In this document: piece by piece, positions 10,008-19,500 of the stretch
Numbering within the stretch: position 1 is the first letter of the stretch
Layout of the letters: every line of letters starts with the position of its first letter
NCBI GenBank assembly: GCA_964035795.1
Contig: OZ038325.1
Coordinates: forward strand, 4,283,163-4,347,162
DNA length: 64,000 bases
Direction: 5' to 3'
Source: Pterobdella sp. o SKG-2022
Taxonomy: Eukaryota; Annelida; Clitellata; Hirudinida; Piscicolidae
Notes under the pieces: model-generated
What the model was told of the DNA's origin: nothing
What the model saw: only the letters and a program-made list of their open reading frames with translations
Databases searched by the model: none
Translations under genes and position numbers: made by a program

Positions 10008-13000
10008 TTAAGGGTACGTCTCACCCCACTTGACACGTAAGATTCCGGAAATAGAACTACTTGGTAGTGTACCTTTTTCCGTTATAACTAAGTCAACCAA
10101 GTTATGAGGTATGACGTCATAGATGACGTTTAAACGGAGTGGTGGGTGTTTCTTGTGCAGTTGTGTGTCATGGTTGTGAGGGACGTATGAAAGCTCATCT
10201 GGTTCACCTGTTTTGTTTTTAGTGTTGCTTGATGTTGTTAGTGATACAAGTTTGTATGCATCACTTGTAAGTTTGAGTTACGAAAAGCATCATGTTGTTT
10301 TGAATTTTTTTCTGTATGAGATAATTTTTCAACTTTCCAACGACCCTATACAACACTCAAAACGCCTCACCCAATTCATTGCAAACGATTGAATCGGTGT
10401 GGCAGTTTTCAGATAGCTTATATGACTGGCAAAGCACCAAAACTGGGAGGACATGGAGGGAGGCATGCAGACATAATAATGATGCCCCCACAACTGCTAA
10501 GACTGACCCATTTGAGAATACCGACTCCGCTTCTATCACCACCTTGCTTGCCTGTAGATGGGTAAAAAAAAGTAGGTGGCTTGATGGATAATATGGTTAG
10601 ATGGATGGTTAAACAAATAGGTATGAAATTTAGCAGATTGATGGATTGACGCATGAATATTGTACAAAAACCATTTAATATGAATATGCAATGAAATAAA
10701 TATTTCTTCGACAACTCAACTACAAAGTTTATACACACCCAACTACCCACCCAAACACTAAGCATTTTGAGAATCCATCCATCATTTAAACACTGTTCAC
10801 CAAGTCACAAACAACTCAAAGCTACAAGTTTCTTTTGGTACTCGCTCCAAGAAGTGTCGGAAGAGACTTTGGAAGTTGGCCCTTAATAACACCTATGTGT
10901 ATCCCCCTCCCAACCCCCCAACCACAACTGCTCATACAGACCTGCCTGATGTAGAAAGGCGCAGATGACACGTAAGTGTAAGTTGTCCTGATTCCCTCCT
11001 GGTTCAATCTTTCGGCCATTAGAGTCCCTTTGGTAGTTTAGTGTTATCTTCTTTATAATTTTTCTAAATATTTTTTTGATTACTTTTTTGCTAATTTTGT
11101 TCTTGTTATTGTCGATTATTATTATTATTATGCATCATTTATCGTTATTTTCACTTTATGATTATAAGAAAATGTAAATAATGAATCTGTTTATTCTACT
11201 ACGGTTAATAATACTAATACTACTATTACTACAATTACTATTGTTACTATTAGTCCTACTAAAATTACTATTGTTAATATCACTAATAAAAATTATAATC
11301 ATATTTCTACTACTAAAAAGATGATAACAACAACCAACCACACAACTTAGGTCTAGCATCGACAACAATTACTTCAAACCTAGTGCCCTTCCTCTTGCTC
11401 GCCATCAAAGCATTCAACAATAACCATGAACTGTGAAAAAGAAAAGTTGTGCTTTTTATATATGTGTGGATTTTGTGGATTGTTTTTTTGGCAAGAAATA
11501 ATATTACTCAATATATATATTATCACTCATGGTCCTGGGCATGTCGTTAAACTGCACTAAACTTAGCGCCTGTAAGGAGTCTTTTCTGTTATAAGCTGGA
11601 TAGCAGTAGACAGGTAAAATAACCATAATAAAAGTAGTGCTACACATGTTCCGGTGACAAGGGTTGACAGTAGTCAACCTGAATTAAAGATACTACTTAT
11701 AACGTATTTCATAAAATAAGCCATTTGTTTAGAACACATTTTTATAAACTGCCAGTCCGAGCTAGCATCCAACATGAAATTATCTAATTCCAGATCCGCC
11801 ATGCCTACACTTGAGCAGTTTGCCTTGCCGTTGTCAAACAAAAAATGATTATCCGCCAAGCCAAATAAAAACGATACCAGAATATCAGTTTGTTGATACC
11901 TGCTACTAGAGTAAAAAAAATTTTTAGGCCACTGGGGATGATGGGTATTTGTCCAAAACTCTATCATTGTGAGGTTTACAAATTTTTATTTTAAAGGATT
12001 AAATGAATTTTAAACCATTTGTATTTATATTAATAATCATCCATGAAAGACACTACATGACCACTCACAAGGAAAAGACGATAAGAACGTCGCCATCTTG
12101 AATCCTACTCATCAGATCCTCCTCCATTTCCACACCAGCATTGTGTATGTTTGCATTTATATACTCGTCCAGGTACTTCAGCAGCACTTCTTTGCACTGA
12201 TTAGAAAGTTAAAGTGAAAATTTAAATAATTTAAAGAAGTGAGTTTTTGCTAGTCATGAAGTTGTTTCTTTTTTGTTGACTTGAATTTCATTACCCCATA
12301 ACACAAATATATTTTATATTATAATATCATTATAACCACAGTCATATCCATCCTATTACACCCGCAATCTTCACATCCCTCATCTCACATAATCGAAAAA
12401 CCATCCCACTCTTACATATCCTCTCTGATATTTTCACACCATTCCCTCACCACCTCACTTTTCCACCAAACCCCTCCATTCATCCTAACCTCTTTACTAC
12501 ACCACTTCCTCTTACTCATCCAACCTACCCCTCTCCACCACATCACCCACCCTACTTTCCAAGCCCACCCTACACCGACCTCTGCATCAGTTTTGTTGAG
12601 TGTGGTTGTATTTATGTGAGTGACATACCTACCAAAATGACTCTTGAAATTTTTGCTTGCTGTACACATTGGTCGAGTTTTGTGCAAATGACTGAGTGCA
12701 TGATTAAGAGCAAGATTATTATCAAGTAGATTATTGAAAGTAAGTTTGACAATAAAATGTGTTTGCATATGGGCACTAATAATATTGATAACTGATGATC
12801 ATATTAAGAACTTGAGGTGCTTCTGCAGAACATTGGGAAAATCTCTGAGTAGGGATTTCTTGGCTGGAGTTTGATAATCCAATAACAACTGTAATAATAT
12901 TAATAATCATAAACATAACTAATTGTTATTTTTGTGAAACAAGTTGACTAGTTAGTTATTTCTTATAAGCAATGGCCATTTAGTTCAAATAAACAAAATT

Positions 13001-13561
13001 TTTAAATTTGTTAGGTTAGCTTTATTTTTCTGAACTTTGTAATTGAAATTAATGCTTTGTAATTTAATACTTGAAAATGTTATGTTGATAACGAAAAGCT
13101 TCGATCTTAATAAATTAACTATTGTTTTGAAATATTACTCATTTTATTGTGTCTTTTGAAAAAATCATTAATTTAACGCGGTATTTATAAAGGGCTTTTT
13201 CATATAAATCAAAGCGCTTGCAACAAATTGAACGTAAGCACAGTGTGGAACAGGTGCTTATTGTCAACCCACGCGGGATCGAAACAGGTAACTTCACATA
13301 ATTAGTCTAATGTTCTACCAGCTGAGCTATACGGGCCGACTTTCTCAAAGACTTTCCAATATATTAAAGAAAAAACAAAAATCAAGTAATTAATCGATTA
13401 CTTAAATGGATTAAATGAATATATTTTGCGAATGAATTAAATAATAAAAAAAAAAATAATGAATAATAATAACCTCTTCAATAGCTTTGGCCAATCCAAT
13501 AACTCGATCATCTGAAGTCAGTTTGTTTTGTAGACTCGTGTGTGTGAACTTCATCTGACTT
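10008..13561 (-). CDS. EIF2B4: EIF2B4 exons 5-12 (core and C-terminal Rossmann-like domain)
   Basis: Eight exons of 77-200 nt encode the conserved helical and Rossmann-like part shared by eIF2B alpha, beta and delta. Exon 8 carries KEVLLKYLDEYI and IQDGDVLIVFS, exon 9 the EVIVVDARPK strand, exon 11 the VFSNGSVLAVVGA loop and LPVLVLCQSYK, and exon 12 the YDVIPHNLVDLVITE and ILRVKW terminus. The stop is TAA at 10,010-10,008. Order and spacing follow the family throughout, with only small indels. Divergence is highest in exon 5 (MKFTHTSLQNKL), where animal orthologues read LGLQY and GSNARC. Confidence 0.9.
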
Positions 13562-16500
13562 CTGTATTTTAATATAATTATTGGTGTCAACAAAATTAAT
13601 AACAATAGATAGATACCAAGATTAAAAACCCAGTTTGACCTGCACTATACTGAGGGTAGCCAAACATATTTCATTTACAAAACATCATTTTTATATACTT
13701 CTAATCTCCATTTCTTCCTTCCTGAAACATAATTTTTTTGAAATCAATCAAATCCTTTTTAAAGCCCGTTTTCATTTACCAAGAGTTGGGCTTTTTTGAA
13801 AGATCTATCTCAAAGTGGGCCTTTCCATTCAGAGCAATTGAGAGGACCTGCACAAACCATCCCTAGTTTATTGTTGTCATTCAATACAAGTTCACTTCAA
13901 GTGTTTTTGGCTTTCCCGGTTTCTTGCAAGAATCTAACTCCAACTTCCGCATCTGCGAAATCCAACCAGCGCTACGCTCCGCCTGTCCAAACCACTTCAT
14001 TCTTCTGGTATGTAATACAAACTCAGCATTCTGAGTGACAAGTTTAGAAAGAAGAAAGTCCAAATAAACGTTATCATTCGCTCTAACGTTGCGCATCCAG
14101 CGAATCATGGCCAGGTCGTTTCGTTTAAGGTGGTTAAACGTGGATACTGTTACAGCCCATGTTTCAGCAGCAGGCAACATAGCGCGTCAGACACAGGTTG
14201 AATAGATACGACTTCTGATCAATAAGGATAGATAAGGATTAGTAAAAAGAAGTGAAAATTGGCGAAACTTATCCCAGACACACTTACAACGTGCTACTGA
14301 AGCAAGCTTGCATCTACCACTTGCAGATAACATATCCCCAAAATATCAGAAGTTCAAAAAAACTTCCAGGATGTAATCCCCAACCATGACTTTTTTCACC
14401 TATCTACTATCAAAAGGCCGAGCTGTACCAAGATAGTGAACACATTTGAAGTCAAGCTCCGAAACCAACGAGCCTTTTATGCCACTACATTTCTTGTGCA
14501 CCCATTGTATGCAACTTCCACAATAAATAAAATTTTTACCCACATCTGTTTGACATACACGACAAGAATATTTTCCAGATTTCTTCAACTCATCAAAGTT
14601 CAATCTAGAGACCATAAGCTTTCTTACCCATATTCCCCCGCAATCCTTTATTCTCCATTTCTGACCTCCATGTTATTAACTTTGCAAAAAGTTCACCCTT
14701 AGACTGAGCACTTATCATCAAAACCCCAGCATACAAGATCTTCTAAAAGTAACCTGTACGAAACTCCAGATAGAGCTTTTAGCACAATAACAAATAGCAA
14801 TGGACTAGGAACGAAACCTTCATGGACACTCAGCCGAACATCAAACGAGTTGCTATACGCCACACCTACTCTCATCCTGCTTCTCATTTTCTTGTAGATG
14901 GATCGTAGAATCCTCACAAGCCATTCATCAATTTCCAACTTCCGCATACTCTACCAGATCACTTCGCGTGGGACTCTGTCAAAAGCTTTCTCCAGGTCAA
15001 TGAAGGCTAATTAGAAGGGCTTACCAGCAACCAGATGTTTTCATGCAACTGACGTAGAATAAATATGGCGTTAGTTTCTTCACCTTGCATGAAATCTCAA
15101 TGCATTTTGTCAATCCCCACCCTCTGTCTGATGAATTCTTCCACCACGCGCTCCAAAACCTTCATAACTTTCTAATTTGACCTGTTTAAAGCATCACTTT
15201 TACTCTTATATACACTGACTATATGACTTTCCTTCCACTCAGATAGAGATTATGTCTAAAATGAAATTTCGAATTTTTCCAGCCCCCCCTAGACCAGAGA
15301 ATATAAGCATCTCGGTGACAATACCCGAAGAACTCACTGCTTTCCCAAAGCTCATCTTATTAATGGCTTTTCTGACCATTTACGTGGTGACAGGCTTGCT
15401 GGGACCTTCCACGAGATACACTTTGAACAAATTATTTAGATTCCACGGAAATTCCACATTAAGTAGATGCTTCTTTTTTTGAATTTCTGTCCAGGGACAT
15501 TTGGCCATTATTATTCCTCACCGGCTTATCCCCAATGACGTCCTGGTTTTCTCACCGCATTTGCTTACCTACCCGGTATACTTCAACAGATCTTGGATTA
15601 ATTGTCTTGAAAAACGTTTTCTCAGCTTCATTTCTGGCAAGGTGCACAGCAAGGTTGGATGCACGTTTAGCAGCCTGGTAACTGTCTCTACTTCCTCCGG
15701 TCTTGCATTCTTTGAGAAATTATCTTTTGAGTGGAACAATTTTTTGAACCAACTTTAATGATTCTTGATACTATTTTAATCTATCTTCCACTTAAACTTT
15801 GATCTACTCTTCTTTTTAGAATCATCTATTTCAAAAGAAAAGACTTTTTGTGAATCATAAAAAAACACGACAATACTTGAATTTTTTATTTTGACCAAGT
15901 TTTTCAATATATTTTATATCATCATCGGTAATTAAAGACTTTATTATACGTTTTACTTATCCCTCCTCATTACATACCCAAACCATCTTACACCACCAGC
16001 TTTATCCAACGTCTCAAACGTTTCTCTTAAACCTAAACTATCAATTACTTCTAAATTTATCTGATAACTTTACCCCTGAAATTGCTCTTCCTATTCTTTT
16101 TAGAACGTCAAACTCATTTTTCAAAACGTAAAATAGCCGGAAATCAATATAATAGAAACATTATCAAGTGAATGTAAGATATTCTTACGAAAAGCTTCGA
16201 CACGTTTCTTGATAAAACCTTAGTGTTTGTTTCTATTAAACCATTTTTCTACTTCACCAAACCTAGCTCCCATTAAGTATAGCTGATCTAACACACCTAG
16301 CTTCTTTTATTATAAGTCAAAACTCTTAGATAAAAAAACATTACTACATTTTTTGGACTCCACCCAGCCTCCTCTCATTCTTGCAGTCATTACTGTCTTG
16401 CAATCCCCGCTATAATCTAATTTTTAATTACAGAAAAGAATGAACTGACTTAACACCATCGCATAAAGATTCTACAGCTTGTGTATTTAGGCCTGTGCTT

Positions 16501-19500
16501 CAGACATATGAAATTCTTAGCTAACACATTAGTGAGTTAGCCACAACTAGCTTATAGCAAACACCACATGGATCTACTTCACTTTTCTGGATTCATTGTA
16601 CCAAACCACTTATCAAAACTTGTCTTCAAAATATTAATTCTTATACACTTCTTTTCAAAAACTTTTCAATCTGAAAAATTTATCCTTTAAACTTTACATG
16701 GTGTCACTTGAAAAAATTAAGTCAGCTGCATAAAAACCTTCATGCGTTGAATTTTCTGTATTAACCTCAATCCCCATTAAAAATAGTGAGATAATGATAA
16801 TTATAAATGATAAACACAACACTGTATACACACAAAAAATAACGGATGCAACGAATTAAACCTCAACAAACATCAAGAACGCACATGTCTGCAGTGTCAA
16901 AACTCTTGCAAACCCACAGGTGCTTGAAGAAATGCACTTTTCGCTGTTGTCAATGCAAATATATATTATTATTTATTAATGATAATTTTATTGATAAAAA
17001 TTTTACTTCTATTATTATTTATTGAGATATTAGCCGAAAAATAATAAGATAAACTTGAACACAATGATTTACGTGTTTATTATAGTGACCAACTGATGGT
17101 GTCGAGAATGCCATTAAAAGATCAGGAAAAAAGCGAACAGGCTAAAATGTGCCTATTGTAAAAGCCAAAACCCCATAAAGGGTGTGACGACGATGAGACT
17201 TCATGCAACAAATGTAAAGCCGATGAGGAATTGCGGTGTCAAAAGTGCCGAGCAGTAAGCGGAAAGAAGAAGAGGATAATCCGACGTTTAGTGTTGAGCA
17301 AAAAACGAAGTTTCAAGTACAGTCCAGCTCAAGATACTACAGTGGAATGCAAATGGGGTGATGCGGGAGATGAATTTTTTGGAAGACCTGTTGGAGGAAC
17401 GAGACGTTGAGGTTGCCTGCATACAGAAAACTAAGCTTTTTCCCACCGACACTGTCTAAAGTGAGGAGTTATATTGCGGTGCGCCAAGACAGAAAAATAA
17501 CGGGTGAAGCAAGGATAGGAGGACTGCTCACGCTTATCATGAGACAACTTCCGTATGTAGCGGCATTGATGAAGATCAACATTGCGGGAATTGAAGAAAA
17601 GCAGGTCGAGATCCCTCTCTCTAATCTGGAAGAAGCATCCATCACAAACCTCTATCTTACTCGAGCATACTTTCGATATCTACACCGCATCCACTATGCT
17701 GAGACCAAAACACCACTCGGTTGATTGGAATAAGCTGAGCTGACTTGAACGCCCATAACCCTATCTGGGACACTGTGGCAGGTAGTGATGAGCTTGGCAG
17801 TTTGCTGAAAAAAAGGGTCCTTGATGGAAATGGAGCTTTTCTGAATAATGTTTCCTATACCAGACATGATCCAACGTCGGGGAATTTCTCAACACCTTCG
17901 TTCATGAAGCCCAAATAGAGCACTACGCCTGGAAAACAGTAGATTGTCTGTCTTTGGACCATGCACTAATCATTATCACCGTAGATTACCCAGTGGGATT
18001 GAATAAAAGCATGGAACGCTTAGTATGGGATTGGAAGTCTGGGAATTTGGCGGAGTTTCAAAAATAATCAGGTAGCTTTTATTGACTGGGATCAGAAGAA
18101 AACAGAAAAAGTGAGTGGCGATGCAAATCTGTTCAACACCACAGTACTCGCCACAGCAAGAAAGTGTATTGGGTTGAAAGCAGAAGGGATGTTAAATGAA
18201 TGCTGGTAAAAACAAGAGATAACTCGAGCGGAAAGAGAAAAAGACAGAATCCGAGAAAGCAAAGGCATACACACAGAAGACTTCTAACAACAAGATGAAA
18301 AGCTGAAGGAATAAAAGAACGGAAATTAGAGATCTGGCAAAGAGAAGTTATCTCTGTGAAGGGTAAACCACAGATGTGTAAGATATTGCGAGGCTTGACG
18401 ACTACCCAAAGAAAAGACCCTACTAGGGTTATTGTGGATGGTGAAAAAAAGTATGTGACGAATGTTGAAAAGGCAAAGGGTTTCATCTGATGCTACCAAA
18501 AGCCGTGGTTCCTGAAAATACAAAAAAAAGATTGAGAGTTGAAAGGATTAATAAACAGCATGATGAGGAAGATGGAAGCTGATAGCACGATGACTGGAGA
18601 CTTCTCCAACAACGAAGTTCGCTTAGCGATTCATACTCTGAACCCAGCCAAAGCAGCAAACCTAGATCACATCCACCCACGTTTTCTAAATTAACTGGAG
18701 AGAACGCAGTGAAAGCACTGGCATCTTCAAAAGGTCGTGGACAAGTGCCCCAAGAATGGCGTGTCGCGGATATAAGGCCAATGCTAAAACCCCGAAAAAA
18801 CCCCAACCAATTCGCAAGCTACAGGCTTATATCTCTCACTTCGGTGGTTGGGAAAGTAATGGAACGTCTAGTGTCTAACCGTCTTCGTTATTTCCCCGAA
18901 AACAATAGCAAACTGACAGAATTCCAAGCAGGTTTCACTAAGACGGAGTACTTAAGACCAACTGCTTAGACTTTCACAAACTATGAGTGATGGTTTTCGG
19001 CAAAAACCGATGGAGAGAACAGTGATGGCACTAATCGACTTTTCCCGAGCCTATAACGGAGTATGGCGCGACGCGCTCAAATACAACATGACATGAGAAA
19101 AGATGTTCCCCTTCCTATTAACGTTAGACACAGTCCTGGCTATCAAACCGCCTCAATTGAGTCACCTATAAAAGAAACAAAAGCAAGCCAATAATCCTTA
19201 AACAAGGTGTACTTCAAGGATCGGTGCACTCTCTCATTGATGATCTAGTAGAAAAGCTTCCACAAATCAAAGTTAGCATTTTTGCAGATGACGTCGCGAT
19301 ATGGACGCAGCACCTAAGCTTGTCAGTAGCAGAAAAGAACCTTCAAGTTGGATTAACAAGACTGGTAGAATGGAATGCTAGATGGAAACTGTAAATTTCC
19401 ACTGAAAAGTCGGAATGCTTTCTTCTCAACCAATACTCATGAATTAAAGTGAAGGCCGAACCTTGAGCTAGCAGGCCAGCAATTGAAATATAATCCCAAC

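Noticed and set aside
12412..12768. 118-codon minus-strand ORF as a gene
   Set aside because: Only 12,580-12,691 is coding, as an EIF2B4 exon; both ends of the ORF run into introns.
13620..13690. Possible EIF2B4 exon reading MFGYPQYSA on the minus strand
   Set aside because: It resembles the eIF2B delta FSHLPQYS block, but a stop lies just upstream with no acceptor, and the same DNA belongs to a repeat also present at 60,880. A better exon with KVHFFKHL and matching phases is at 16,885-16,943.
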